Below, one piece after another: positions 18,334-27,046 of a stretch of DNA of 64,000 bases. Each line of letters opens with the position of its first letter. Position 1 is the stretch's first letter. The notes under the pieces were generated by a model, which ran no database searches, was not told where the DNA came from, and worked only from the letters and a program-made list of their open reading frames with translations. The translations under genes were made by a program, and so were the position numbers. This DNA is from Bacteroidales bacterium (GTDB taxonomy: Bacteria > Bacteroidota > Bacteroidia > Bacteroidales > UBA932), in the NCBI GenBank assembly GCA_022648685.1, contig JALCMW010000002.1, forward strand, positions 1 through 64,000, in the 5' to 3' direction.

Positions 18334-20846
18334 TAATTCTTTTCTGAATCTTCATTATCATTATCATCGACATTCTTGCCATCGTATCCGTAGCCATAAC
18401 CGTATCCATAACCATAGCCGTATCCATAACTGTGGCCATAGCTATGGCCATAGCCGTAACCGTAATGCCCGTACTGGCCTTTGGCACCTTCAACACCGTT
18501 GAGCACAATAGACATATGGCTGTATTTGTCGCTCTTATAAAGTTCATTGACGGCAGGCAGCGCCCTCTTGTCAAACAGACCGGCTCTCATTATGAACAAA
18601 GTAAGATCAGCATATTTCGATATTATTGCCGTATCGGCCACGATATCCACCGGAGGACAATCCATGAATATGTAGTCATATTCCTCTGAAAGATTATCTA
18701 TCAGCGAAATGAATTTCTCGGAAAGAAGCAATTCCGAAGGATTCGGAGGCAATGTACCTATCGGAAGAAGGGACAGATTATCATTGATTACTTTAATTGA
18801 AGGATGATAGTCAGAACTTCGGCCGTTAAGGTATGATACAAAACCATCCCTGTTCAATTTAAGCGCCTTGCCCAAAGTAGCCTTACGCATATCCAGGTCA
18901 AGGAGAAGGACTTTCACGCCCTTCAATGCCATGCTGGCGGCTATATTCAAAGTAATGAACGTCTTTCCCGAATTAGGATTGAAAGATGTCAGCATTATCT
19001 TATGGCACTTCTTTCCCGAATCGGTAGCCAGCATCATATCCAGATTTGTTCTGAGAACCCTGAAAGCTTCATTCATGACATCTCGCTTCCCCCCCTGGAC
19101 AAGGATACGCTCATTCTTGTTATCATTACGATCGGCGCGCCAGCGCTGGAACCAATTTCCCGCAATCCCCATTTGAGGGACCTCCGCGAGGAAAGGAACT
19201 GAAAGTCCGGTGATATCGAATCTTGTAAGTACCGTAGTGTTCAAGGCATCCATCAGGAAAAATACACAGAAAGGAATTCCGATCCCGAATATCAGGGCGA
19301 TGAAAAATATTACCGGAATTCTCGGGGATACCGGGGCATGGCTCCCGTTAGGACTCATCACAAGTCTTGTATTCCCCACATTCACCTGACTGGCTATTTT
19401 ATTTTCTTCCCGTTTTTGAAGAAGATATATGTACAATTGCTCCTTGACTTTCTGCTGTCTTTCTATTGACAGTAATTTGAGCTCTTCTCCGGAAGTCGAA
19501 CCAATCTTGTCCATTATTTCCTGTTCCTGATCGGCAATTTTTTTGGACTGGATCTCGAGAGATGCAATCATATTATCGACGGAACGTCCTATCGCCTTTT
19601 TCAAAGCTGCAATGGATTCATTCAAATCGGCAACTACGGGATGGACGGCGCTGCTTTCGTTCAAAAGCCGGTCCCTGTTCATCACCAAATCATTGTATTT
19701 TGAAATCTGGGATTCAACATTATCACCTTCCAGACCGGAATTTGCTGGAATAAGCGAACTTGCATGTATCGGATCGCTAAGGTAATCCTTTATATATTTT
19801 GCTATCGTCAACTGGCTGTTGACCTCGAAATATTTAGATTCGTAATTGCTGGAAGATTCGAGATATGCCTGTGAAATGGACTGGATATCTGTAATCTTGT
19901 GCTTTTCCTTGTAGTCTTTGAGATCGGTTTCAACGTTGCCCAATTCATTCTCGATCTCCTGAAGCCTGTCATTTATGAATTTCTCCGTATTAAGGGCCGA
20001 ATGATTTTTATTCATCACCCAGGCATCGTTATATTCTTTAATCAGGGTAACCAGAATTGCATCCGCCCTGGAAATGAAACGGTCGCTCATGGACAATACT
20101 ACTACGGAAGACTCCTTCCCGGACAATTCGGCTTTCAAAGCACTTTTGTATCCTTTCGCCCTTGACATCGAATTGCTCCATGAGACCTTTATTTCTTTAT
20201 CCCACGAATCAAGATGTCTGGTAGGAGAAACAACAAGTCTTCCTATCGGTGTAGACAATGTATCTCCGAAAGAGCCCTTGACCTTTACGGCATCAAGCTT
20301 CTTTGCAGGTCCATCATCTTTGGGGCCTGCGATGAAATCCTTCATGACGAATGAATTCCCGGCGGCCTTGGATATTGTAAAAGAGAAAAAGGATTGCGGA
20401 TTATCACCGGCCGCAGTAACACATACAGGCGAATTTGTATAAAGCTCCCTGGTTCTAAGGAATTGATGTTCTTCATACTTGGTCTGAAGCCCGAGCTCTT
20501 CAACCACTTTCTGCATAATATCCGGAGAAGTGAATGATTCCAGTTCGTTATAGACATTTGTCCCGGAAGATCTGTAATACCGGGTCACATTCCCGACAAA
20601 TGACGCAAGGTCACGCATGGAAGAATTTTCATCGCTTTCATCTACAATGACCTTAGCCGAACGATTGTATACTTTCGGAGTCTTGTATATGTAAAAAGCC
20701 GCAAAGAGAAAACACAGGCAAAGGCAAAGCAAATACCAAAACTTGTTGTTCCATATTAGGGCCCAAATATCGGCCAGCTGGAAAGAATCCCTATCCTCTT
20801 CTTCCGTTCCGTTCCAACCCTTGGAAGAATTATTTTCTTCAATCAT
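18333..20846 (-). CDS. Wzc-type tyrosine autokinase / polysaccharide co-polymerase
   Basis: The 837-aa inner-membrane protein has an N-terminal transmembrane helix (about residues 35-55), a long periplasmic Wzz/coiled-coil part, a second helix near residue 500, and a cytoplasmic BY-kinase domain. The Walker A motif NPNSGKT has its lysine at residue 628; Walker A' is LLLDLDMRKATLG and Walker B is IFMDCPPVD. The C-terminus ends in an unusual tyrosine cluster: 13 Tyr in about 30 residues alternating with Gly, broken by His-Ser, then an acidic tail. Such tails are the autophosphorylation sites of this family. It polymerises and exports polysaccharide together with the Wza-like protein 25 bases upstream. 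Confidence 0.93.
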   Translation of the reverse strand: MIEENNSSKGWNGTEEEDRDSFQLADIWALIWNNKFWYLLCLCLCFLFAAFYIYKTPKVYNRSAKVIVDESDENSSMRDLASFVGNVTRYYRSSGTNVYNELESFTSPDIMQKVVEELGLQTKYEEHQFLRTRELYTNSPVCVTAAGDNPQSFFSFTISKAAGNSFVMKDFIAGPKDDGPAKKLDAVKVKGSFGDTLSTPIGRLVVSPTRHLDSWDKEIKVSWSNSMSRAKGYKSALKAELSGKESSVVVLSMSDRFISRADAILVTLIKEYNDAWVMNKNHSALNTEKFINDRLQEIENELGNVETDLKDYKEKHKITDIQSISQAYLESSSNYESKYFEVNSQLTIAKYIKDYLSDPIHASSLIPANSGLEGDNVESQISKYNDLVMNRDRLLNESSAVHPVVADLNESIAALKKAIGRSVDNMIASLEIQSKKIADQEQEIMDKIGSTSGEELKLLSIERQQKVKEQLYIYLLQKREENKIASQVNVGNTRLVMSPNGSHAPVSPRIPVIFFIALIFGIGIPFCVFFLMDALNTTVLTRFDITGLSVPFLAEVPQMGIAGNWFQRWRADRNDNKNERILVQGGKRDVMNEAFRVLRTNLDMMLATDSGKKCHKIMLTSFNPNSGKTFITLNIAASMALKGVKVLLLDLDMRKATLGKALKLNRDGFVSYLNGRSSDYHPSIKVINDNLSLLPIGTLPPNPSELLLSEKFISLIDNLSEEYDYIFMDCPPVDIVADTAIISKYADLTLFIMRAGLFDKRALPAVNELYKSDKYSHMSIVLNGVEGAKGQYGHYGYGYGHSYGHSYGYGYGYGYGYGYGYDGKNVDDNDNEDSEKN

Positions 20847-20871
20847 TTCTTTTTAGTTATTAATTAAAGGA

Positions 20872-21693
20872 TTACCTTGAGGCCAATATTATCATATTCG
20901 CAATCGTCACCATGAACGACCCCAGAGACATCCAGAAGCTGACCGATCTGAAATTATTTTCATTGATAGTCGACTGCCCGGCCCTGACTTTGTTAGGCTC
21001 GACATAGACTATGTCATTCTGCTGCAGATAATATGCCGGGGAATTAAAAAGGTCGCTGGACCGCAAGTCCACTTTGTAGATGTGCCTTTCCCCATTCTGT
21101 TCCCTGATTATGGTTATATTGTCCCTCCGCCCGTAAATAGTAAGATCCTTGGCAAGGCTGAGAGCCTGAAGTATCGTTATCTTATCGCCATCTATGCTGT
21201 ATGTCCCTGGATAATTGACCTCGCCCATCACAGAAACCTTGAAATTCATGAATTCGACAGTCACTACCGGATCCTTTATGAACTTCCCGTCAATGAGCCT
21301 GTGTTTGATAAGGTCTGAAAGCTCCCACCTGTTGAGACCTGCGACATGTATCCTTCCAAGGACCGGAAAATAAATATCACCGTCATTGCTTACGGAATAC
21401 CCGAGCAGTTTTTGATAAGAACTTCCGGAAACGCTTGCCATTTCCGATCCTGCCTGATAACTGGCTATCGGAAGATTGAATGATGCGGCCAATTCAGGAT
21501 CCGTACTTGACACAATTATCGAAATTATGTCTTTCGGCTGAATAAGAACCCCCTGGTTTACTGCCATAGTCCAGCTCGAATCCTTACGGACATCTTGCAG
21601 GTAATTGATATTCCTGTATGTTTTTGAGGAACAAGACCCCAATACAAGGATAATAATTAAAACCGATAAAAACCTAAAAAGCGATTTTTCCAT
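20872..21693 (-). CDS. Wza-like polysaccharide export outer-membrane lipoprotein
   Basis: The 273-aa precursor has a lipoprotein signal (hydrophobic stretch ending LGSC) and the Poly_export/SLBB layout: IQPKDIISIIVSS, then a YPVxG-like DIYFPVLGRIHVAG, and MGEVNYPGTYSIDG. A hydrophobic C-terminal helix (SFMVTIANMIILA) suits the outer-membrane alpha-helical barrel seen in Wza. It forms the outer-membrane exit channel for the polysaccharide. The ATG at 21693 precedes a good signal peptide; an in-frame start at 21711 would spoil it. It is the first gene of the minus-strand export/rhamnose operon, behind a full promoter. Confidence 0.92.
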   Translation of the reverse strand: MEKSLFRFLSVLIIILVLGSCSSKTYRNINYLQDVRKDSSWTMAVNQGVLIQPKDIISIIVSSTDPELAASFNLPIASYQAGSEMASVSGSSYQKLLGYSVSNDGDIYFPVLGRIHVAGLNRWELSDLIKHRLIDGKFIKDPVVTVEFMNFKVSVMGEVNYPGTYSIDGDKITILQALSLAKDLTIYGRRDNITIIREQNGERHIYKVDLRSSDLFNSPAYYLQQNDIVYVEPNKVRAGQSTINENNFRSVSFWMSLGSFMVTIANMIILASR

Positions 21694-21752
21694 ATTAATA
21701 TATATAAACAAAGGGGAATAGCATAGTTTTTAACATATGACCTAATAGGTTG

Positions 21753-21784
21753 CAAAAATAAGTACTAAAAACTAATTATTCAAA
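21753..21784 (-). promoter_or_regulatory. Promoter of the export/rhamnose operon (-33 TTTG, -7 TATTTTTG)
   Basis: On the minus strand TTTG (21781-21784), 20 bases, then TATTTTTG (21753-21760): a full match to the Bacteroidetes consensus. Transcription would start near 21747, giving a leader of about 55 bases before wza. Confidence 0.7.
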
Positions 21785-21813
21785 AAAAACTAAATACAAA
21801 AAAGTTATTTGGT

Positions 21814-21821
21814 TATATTTG
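21814..21821 (+). promoter_or_regulatory. Putative -7 promoter box (TATATTTG) directly before rnhA
   Basis: An exact TAnnTTTG match only four bases before the rnhA ATG. If used, transcription would begin at about the start codon, giving a leaderless message. No -33 box is evident. Confidence 0.45.
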
Positions 21822-21825
21822 CATC

Positions 21826-22317
21826 ATGACTGACGGCAAGACACAGGAACGCCCTGCAATATTCTTATATACGGACGGAGCTTCCAGCGGAAATCCGGGT
21901 CCGGGAGGTTATGGTATAGTATTGAAATGTGCCGGTAAAACCAAAGAGCTCTCCGGAGGGTTCCGGCTCACCACAAACAACAGAATGGAACTTCTTGCCG
22001 TCATCAGGGGGCTTGAAGCCATCAGATGGGACAAAGCCAAAGTGGAGGTATTCAGCGATTCTTCTTATGTCGTCAAGGCTGTGAACGAAGGCTGGATCGG
22101 GAACTGGGTGAAAAAAAATTTCTCAAAAGTCAAGAATGCAGACTTGTGGATGAGATTCATTGCGGTATCCGGAAGGCACAAGGTAACATTCCATTGGATC
22201 AAAGGTCATGCGGGACATCCTGAAAACGAAAGATGCGACGCACTGGCGGTTGCAGCTTCAAAAAGCGGAGATCTGCCTGACGACATCGGATATATTGAAC
22301 AGAATAAATTAAAATAG
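21826..22317 (+). CDS. rnhA: Ribonuclease HI
   Basis: The 163-aa enzyme cuts the RNA strand of RNA-DNA hybrids, removing R-loops and primers. The catalytic acidic residues are visible: D17 in YTDGASSGNPGPGGYG, E55 in TTNNRMELLAV and D78 in FSDSSYV; HWIKGHAGHPENERCD carries the flexible histidine and last aspartate. Length is typical of bacterial RNase HI. It starts very close behind a -7 box and is followed six bases later by pdxA, so the two are likely co-transcribed. Confidence 0.96.
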   Translation: MTDGKTQERPAIFLYTDGASSGNPGPGGYGIVLKCAGKTKELSGGFRLTTNNRMELLAVIRGLEAIRWDKAKVEVFSDSSYVVKAVNEGWIGNWVKKNFSKVKNADLWMRFIAVSGRHKVTFHWIKGHAGHPENERCDALAVAASKSGDLPDDIGYIEQNKLK

Positions 22318-22323
22318 CGTAAA

Positions 22324-23421
22324 ATGTCTAACGGAAAACTAATAGTCGGAATCACTCAAGGTGATGGCAACGGAATCGGGTATGAAGTTATCATAAAATC
22401 ATTGGGGGATAAAAGGATACTGGATTCTTTCACTCCTGTAATTTACGGTTCTTCGAAAATTTTCGGGTTTTACAAAAAACTGATACATAACATAGATCCG
22501 ATGGACACTTACGTGATAACTTCGGCCAAGAATGCAAAGCCGAACAAGATCAACATAGTGAACTGCCTGCCTGACAATGTATTCGTGGAACCGGGGCAAT
22601 CCACTCCCGAATCGGCCAAATCCGCAATAAAAGCTTTGGAATGCGCTGTTGCGGACATAAAGGAAGGGAACATCGACGTACTTGTAACAGCACCCATAAA
22701 CAAAAGGGCGATGGTGGATGAAGGATTCGGATATACAGGACATACTGAATACCTGCAAAAAGAATTCGGAGTCAAGGAAATCACCATGTTCATGGTGAGC
22801 CCGCAGCTTAAAATCGGCGTGGTCACTGGACATATTCCCCTCAAGGATGTTTCCGCTTCGCTTACTTCCGAAAAGATCCTGGACAAATTGAGACTGATGA
22901 AAAATTCACTGATAAGGGATTTCGGAATAGATTCCCCGAAGATCGCGGTTCTCGGGCTGAACCCGCACTGCGGTGACGGCGGACTGCTTGGGGATGAAGA
23001 ACAAAAAATCATACTTCCTGCAGTAAAAGCAGCTAATGATGAAAACATACTGGCATTCGGACCTTATTCCCCGGACGGATTTTTCGGACTGCAGAATTAT
23101 TCGCGTTTCGACGCGACGCTGGCTATGTATCATGATCAGGGATTGGCTCCTTTCAAGGCTCTTTCATTCGAAAACGGAGTCAATTATACCGCCGGACTCC
23201 CCATTGTAAGAACGTCACCGGACCATGGAACGGCATATGACATGGCTGGAAGGGATATAGCCGATCCCAGATCCATGATGTCTTCGATATTCGAAGCGAT
23301 AGATATCTACAAGAACAGGAAGGATTACGACGATCTCGTTGCAGGCAAGATGCCTGAGCGCACAACCGATGAAAACAACGGTTACGGCAGGACAAGACCC
23401 GGAAGGCCTCAGATAGCCTGA
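22324..23421 (+). CDS. pdxA: 4-hydroxythreonine-4-phosphate dehydrogenase
   Basis: The 365-aa enzyme of the DXP-dependent vitamin B6 pathway oxidises 4-phosphohydroxy-L-threonine with NAD(P)+; PdxJ then uses the product. Typical motifs are VGITQGDGNGIGYEV, TAPINKRAM, GHTEYL, GLNPHCGDGG, AMYHDQGLAPFK and VRTSPDHGTAYD, including metal-binding histidines. Length is slightly above the E. coli protein (329 aa), with an extra C-terminal tail. The last 13 bases overlap the convergent ABC transporter gene, so the two operons share an end without a visible terminator. Confidence 0.96.
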   Translation: MSNGKLIVGITQGDGNGIGYEVIIKSLGDKRILDSFTPVIYGSSKIFGFYKKLIHNIDPMDTYVITSAKNAKPNKINIVNCLPDNVFVEPGQSTPESAKSAIKALECAVADIKEGNIDVLVTAPINKRAMVDEGFGYTGHTEYLQKEFGVKEITMFMVSPQLKIGVVTGHIPLKDVSASLTSEKILDKLRLMKNSLIRDFGIDSPKIAVLGLNPHCGDGGLLGDEEQKIILPAVKAANDENILAFGPYSPDGFFGLQNYSRFDATLAMYHDQGLAPFKALSFENGVNYTAGLPIVRTSPDHGTAYDMAGRDIADPRSMMSSIFEAIDIYKNRKDYDDLVAGKMPERTTDENNGYGRTRPGRPQIA

Positions 23422-25067
23422 TTTTCCATTTTAAGAATATTGTCGCAATATAGGGAAATCTTTTCCCTATGCGTGATGAATATCATGGTCTTTTCGAACG
23501 TATCGCCGATGGTTGCGGAAGTCAGGTTCGACATTAGACGGTCCTCCGTTTGAGGATCAAGTGAAGAACTGAATTCATCCAAAAGCAGAATGCTTCCCGG
23601 TCTCAGCAGACCGCGGGCTATTGCTATTCTTTGAGCCTGCCCCTCACTCAACCCGGCACCGCTTTCTCCGCACACTGTATCGAGACCGTCCGGAAGATCG
23701 TTCACGAATTCCGCCACGGCTATCCGGAGTGCGGCATCCAATTCGGATTCACCTGCCGAAGGATTGCCCATAAGGAGATTTTCACGGATAGTACCGCTGA
23801 ACAGGGTATTCCCCTGGGGAACATAAACCAGATTATTGCGAGTCTGAGGCGAAGCTTCGATTTCCATTCCCGATTCCGTATATAACAAAACATGGCCTTC
23901 GGACGGGGAAAGGAGGGAAAGGATTATTTTTATCAATGTACTTTTGCCGATTCCCGTCTCCCCTACTATCGCAGTCCTGCTAGAAGGCCTGAAATCGAAC
24001 GACAGATTTTTTATCACATATCTGCCGGAATCCGGATACCTGAAAGAAAGGTTTTCTATCCTCACTCCTGCTATCCCGTCAAGATGAACCGGCTTCCCTT
24101 TCCTTTCTTTCGGAAACGACTCTATTTCCATCAGCCTGTCTATGGAAGCCGTAGCATATGCAAAAGAAGGAATTTGTTTTGTCAATTTGACTGTCGGTCC
24201 CTGTATCTGTCCCACCAGTTGAAGGAACGCGGTCATTATACCAAATGTAACGGTACCTGTGTGAATGCCGTAAATGCCCCAAAGTAAAGCGGCGGCATAT
24301 CCGAAACCGAATGTGGCGCCTATAAGAGTCGTTGAAAAAACATTGAAACGAGTCCTGTCAAGAATCTGCCCGTATTCCTCGTACTGCAGATCGGAAAGAC
24401 GTTCGCCCATCATATCGCTCTGTTCCAGGGATCTGATAACGGAACGGTTCTGGAGACTTTCCTGGATATGGCTTTGAACCTTGCTTTCGGTATTTTTTAT
24501 ATCGAGTGTAAGCATTCTCATTTTTCTGAAAAACAATTTGCTTAAGCCGAGGAATGCCGGTGTCAGAATGATAAGTATCAGTGCCAGACGGAAATCCAGT
24601 ACACTCATGAAAGCAAATGCAGACACTAATTGGAAGAATGTCGTAACTGTAGTGGGAAAATCCGCACAAATCACACTCGCGACTTTATCCGCATCACTTT
24701 CAAGCCTGTTCAAGGTGTCTCCGGAATGGAGTTTTTCCTTTCCGAACCATTTTGACCTCATTAAATTGTTGAAAATCCTTTGTCTGATTACAAAATCAAG
24801 TTTGGCTTCTGTCGTATTTCCAAGTTTTGTGTTCAGAGCATTTACCAAAAGCCTTATTACAACAATAGATAAAAGGATAAGGGAATATACCGGTATACTT
24901 CCTGTCGAATCACCGGTTGCAATGTCCACCAGCTTTTTACTGACGTAAATGAAATACAGCATGAGACAAACACTCGCAATGCCCAAAAAGATATTGACGC
25001 ACAAAGGCCGGATTATACTCCTGACATATCCACCCGTCCATCTTAAATATTTCAGCAACCCTTTCAT
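23409..25067 (-). CDS. ABC exporter (fused membrane and ATPase domains)
   Basis: The 552-aa half-transporter has about six transmembrane helices in residues 1-300, then a nucleotide-binding domain with GETGIGKST (Walker A), LSEGQAQR (signature, LSEGQ for the usual LSGGQ), ILLLDEFSSSLD (Walker B) and ITHRE (H-loop). There is no N-terminal C39 peptidase domain. I prefer the ATG at 25067; a TTG at 25082 would overlap the preceding stop codon. It is the last gene of the S26 peptidase-PqqD-nucleotidyltransferase set, and export of a peptide or small molecule made by that set is the natural inference. Confidence 0.9.
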   Translation of the reverse strand: MKGLLKYLRWTGGYVRSIIRPLCVNIFLGIASVCLMLYFIYVSKKLVDIATGDSTGSIPVYSLILLSIVVIRLLVNALNTKLGNTTEAKLDFVIRQRIFNNLMRSKWFGKEKLHSGDTLNRLESDADKVASVICADFPTTVTTFFQLVSAFAFMSVLDFRLALILIILTPAFLGLSKLFFRKMRMLTLDIKNTESKVQSHIQESLQNRSVIRSLEQSDMMGERLSDLQYEEYGQILDRTRFNVFSTTLIGATFGFGYAAALLWGIYGIHTGTVTFGIMTAFLQLVGQIQGPTVKLTKQIPSFAYATASIDRLMEIESFPKERKGKPVHLDGIAGVRIENLSFRYPDSGRYVIKNLSFDFRPSSRTAIVGETGIGKSTLIKIILSLLSPSEGHVLLYTESGMEIEASPQTRNNLVYVPQGNTLFSGTIRENLLMGNPSAGESELDAALRIAVAEFVNDLPDGLDTVCGESGAGLSEGQAQRIAIARGLLRPGSILLLDEFSSSLDPQTEDRLMSNLTSATIGDTFEKTMIFITHREKISLYCDNILKMENQAI

Positions 25068-25078
25068 TATAAGCCGTA

Positions 25079-26188
25079 TCAATTCTTTATGTCATTCATT
25101 ACCGCTCCCATCCCTTCCCTGCAGAAACCGGAAAAATTCAACAGAGATTCCTTAGGGAAAATCAGAGACAATCGGATGAAATCTTTGAATGAAATGAAAA
25201 AAGACCGGGTTTTTCTTACCAGATACCGCTCATTCCTCCTTTTCCCCCTGACGGATTTTCCAAAGTTCCCTGTTTTCATTATCCTCTCCAATACTTTCAA
25301 TGCTTTACGTGAATAGGAATCGTCATATAAAAGGGCTGAATCTTCAGGACATCCAAGGTAATCGACTGCCAGGCAGGCGAAAACCCTCCATGGCAGAACA
25401 ATACCCAACCGGCTTATATCCTTTTCCAGACGTACTCGGTCAATGTTATCCTTATTAACGTAAAGGTAGCGCACCCAATCGCAAATCTGTCTCAAACCCA
25501 GACCCGAAGTCATGAAATGATGGAAAAAATGAAGGAACAGGAATATGGCTTCGAAATTATATGGCAGAAGGCCTATTTCCGTACCGCCTTCCTTCCAAAC
25601 CGGGCACGGGAAATCCGTCATTTCTTCAGCCCATACGATTACCCTCTTGTCAAGATTCCTGTCGGTAAGCGATTTGAAAGAGCCATGCAATTCAACTTCC
25701 ACATCTCCAAGTTCGGTTGCATAATGCAGGTTGCTTTCCCGCTCAATACCCCCGCATCCTGAGATCAATGCAACCAACGACTTGGCTTTCATATAATTGC
25801 CGGCGTCCATGAAAATATCAATATCTCCCGGCTGGCGTTTGGAAGGATCAGGATACGCACGTGCCGCTTCCTGGCCTTTCACAAGAAAAGCCTTTATGCC
25901 GTTTTCTGAAAAGGCACGGAAAATCTTGACTACAAGAGCGTCCATTTGCGTATTCCGACGTTCGGTTGCAAATACGGTACCTGCAAATTTACCGAAAGCC
26001 GCTTCGTTTGTCGGAATCGGAATCCCGGCCATTGTTATTCCGTCGGCAATTACGCCGGCTACTGTCTGCTGCAACGCCAGATCATATATCCTATCCCAGC
26101 GGATTTCCGATGATCCGTCATAAGATTCCCTGAGGTTCCATAAACCGCAACGGAGAAAATACAAAAAATGACGTTCTTCCTCATTCAT
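25079..26188 (-). CDS. Nucleotidyltransferase-family protein (PF14907 type)
   Basis: The 369-aa protein resembles the 'uncharacterised nucleotidyltransferase' family. The core reads FLVKGQEAARAYPDP, then RQPGDIDIFMD, where the GD-I-D acidic pair would bind metal and NTP; LHFFHHFMTSGLGLRQICDW follows downstream, as usual in the family. The substrate is unknown; relatives occur beside PqqD-like proteins in peptide and surface-molecule clusters. The ATG at 26188 overlaps the PqqD stop codon as ATGA, so I prefer it to the start at 26212. The stop precedes the ABC gene by 11 bases. No transmembrane helix is visible. Confidence 0.82.
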   Translation of the reverse strand: MNEEERHFLYFLRCGLWNLRESYDGSSEIRWDRIYDLALQQTVAGVIADGITMAGIPIPTNEAAFGKFAGTVFATERRNTQMDALVVKIFRAFSENGIKAFLVKGQEAARAYPDPSKRQPGDIDIFMDAGNYMKAKSLVALISGCGGIERESNLHYATELGDVEVELHGSFKSLTDRNLDKRVIVWAEEMTDFPCPVWKEGGTEIGLLPYNFEAIFLFLHFFHHFMTSGLGLRQICDWVRYLYVNKDNIDRVRLEKDISRLGIVLPWRVFACLAVDYLGCPEDSALLYDDSYSRKALKVLERIMKTGNFGKSVRGKRRNERYLVRKTRSFFISFKDFIRLSLIFPKESLLNFSGFCREGMGAVMNDIKN

Positions 26189-26451
26189 TCTGCTATCCCT
26201 GATTCCAGCCATCGGCTGCAGAGATTCTCTGCATCCTTCAAAGCTGTATCTTTGTCAACATTATATTTCCCGACCAGCAGATCCGCAAGATATCCGGCAT
26301 CGAACTCTTTGCCTGCTACCGAATTCCACAAATAGGAAGCGGTTTCATTAAGACTTAAAAGCCGGCTCATATCCACCTGGTCGGTCCCTTCATTGAAAAG
26401 CACATCTTTTCCACATATCCTTCTAAGCACAAACCCTTCTTTCAGTTTCAT
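26185..26451 (-). CDS. PqqD-family peptide-binding protein
   Basis: The 88-aa protein has the PqqD (PF05402) pattern: an N-terminal beta-hairpin, LLSLNETASYLWNSVAG as the characteristic helix entry, then two helices with LADLLVGKYNVDKDTALKDAENLCSRWLESGIAE. PqqD-type domains bind the leader peptide of ribosomally made peptides and hand it to a modifying enzyme. Here no radical SAM enzyme, lasso cyclase or precursor lies beside it. It overlaps the nucleotidyltransferase by four bases (ATGA), and a -7 box sits five bases before its ATG. Confidence 0.85.
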   Translation of the reverse strand: MKLKEGFVLRRICGKDVLFNEGTDQVDMSRLLSLNETASYLWNSVAGKEFDAGYLADLLVGKYNVDKDTALKDAENLCSRWLESGIAE

Positions 26452-26455
26452 ATTA

Positions 26456-26463
26456 CAAATATA
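26456..26463 (-). promoter_or_regulatory. Putative -7 promoter box (TATATTTG) directly before pqqD-like gene
   Basis: An exact minus-strand TAnnTTTG match that ends four bases before the ATG at 26451. It could give a leaderless internal transcript of the last three genes of the set. No -33 box is seen. Confidence 0.35.
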
Positions 26464-26492
26464 AAGTCAATCATTTCATTTTTTAAATTTCT

Positions 26493-26969
26493 TCAGGCAT
26501 TCCTGAAAAAGTTTACCGAACGCCGATATTCCGGCAATAGCCTTATGGCTGCCAGAAGATATCTCCTCAACGGCAATAGCAGACGCCATAGTTCCGCTTT
26601 CAGCTTTTCTACTGACGAATCCGGAAATACGGGACGGGAACCGTTTTTCAATATTTCCACAGCTTTGCCATATATATCCGTCGTCCTGCATTTTTCACGA
26701 TTCTTCAAAACTCCGTCGCCCATCATCAAGGCAGTATCCCTTTCAATCTTCCATACTCTGTGAAGAACATACTTCCCTTTGTAAACAAACAAGACTATAT
26801 CCCCCCTTTTGACAGACCCCGCCTTTTCCAGTTTCACTGTATCTAGTCCCTGCCTTATGAAAGGGAGCATGCTGACGCCTTTGCAAGGGATAACGACCTG
26901 TTTTCCTTTGTCCAAAAGCGAGAGCACTTCGGGGAAAAGGATATCGTTATCAATCACTAATTTGTCCAT
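26493..26969 (-). CDS. S24/S26-family peptidase, signal-peptidase-like (Ser/His type)
   Basis: The 158-aa protein has the signal-peptidase/LexA catalytic core: the nucleophile S33 in KGVSMLPFI, then KRGDIVLF, VLHRVWKI with H70, and MMGDG. The HR pair at the general-base position recalls the SipW/Sec11 type, which uses Ser-His, not the Ser-Lys type. No strong N-terminal transmembrane anchor is seen; a hydrophobic-basic stretch lies near the C-terminus (LLLPLRRYLLAAIRLL). It heads the four-gene set and would cleave a peptide or protein, perhaps a leader. Start MDKLVIDN at 26969 sits seven bases after a -7 box. Confidence 0.82.
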   Translation of the reverse strand: MDKLVIDNDILFPEVLSLLDKGKQVVIPCKGVSMLPFIRQGLDTVKLEKAGSVKRGDIVLFVYKGKYVLHRVWKIERDTALMMGDGVLKNREKCRTTDIYGKAVEILKNGSRPVFPDSSVEKLKAELWRLLLPLRRYLLAAIRLLPEYRRSVNFFRNA

Positions 26970-26976
26970 ACGACTG

Positions 26977-26984
26977 CAAATATA
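26977..26984 (-). promoter_or_regulatory. Putative -7 promoter box (TATATTTG) of the S26/PqqD set
   Basis: A minus-strand TAnnTTTG match seven bases before the S26-peptidase ATG. It lies only 12 bases from the oppositely oriented -7 box of recG, so the two promoters would overlap. Confidence 0.45.
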
Positions 26985-26996
26985 TGGATTTTTTGT

Positions 26997-27004
26997 TATC
27001 TTTG
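26997..27004 (+). promoter_or_regulatory. Putative -7 promoter box (TATCTTTG) of recG
   Basis: A TAnnTTTG match 42 bases before the recG ATG at 27047. It supports that start over an upstream in-frame one at 26984, which lies before the box. Confidence 0.5.
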
Positions 27005-27046
27005 TTTCAACAGCAAATATCAAATATAAAGTCGCCAGCTGTAATA

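Noticed and set aside
18361..18480. CRISPR-like or minisatellite reading of the repeat near the kinase stop codon
   Set aside because: The unit is about six bases, degenerate and in frame with the Gly-Tyr tail; there are no spacers. It is a coding low-complexity tract.
18317..18574. Met/Thr-rich open frame over the kinase tail repeat
   Set aside because: It is the same Gly-Tyr repeat read in another frame.
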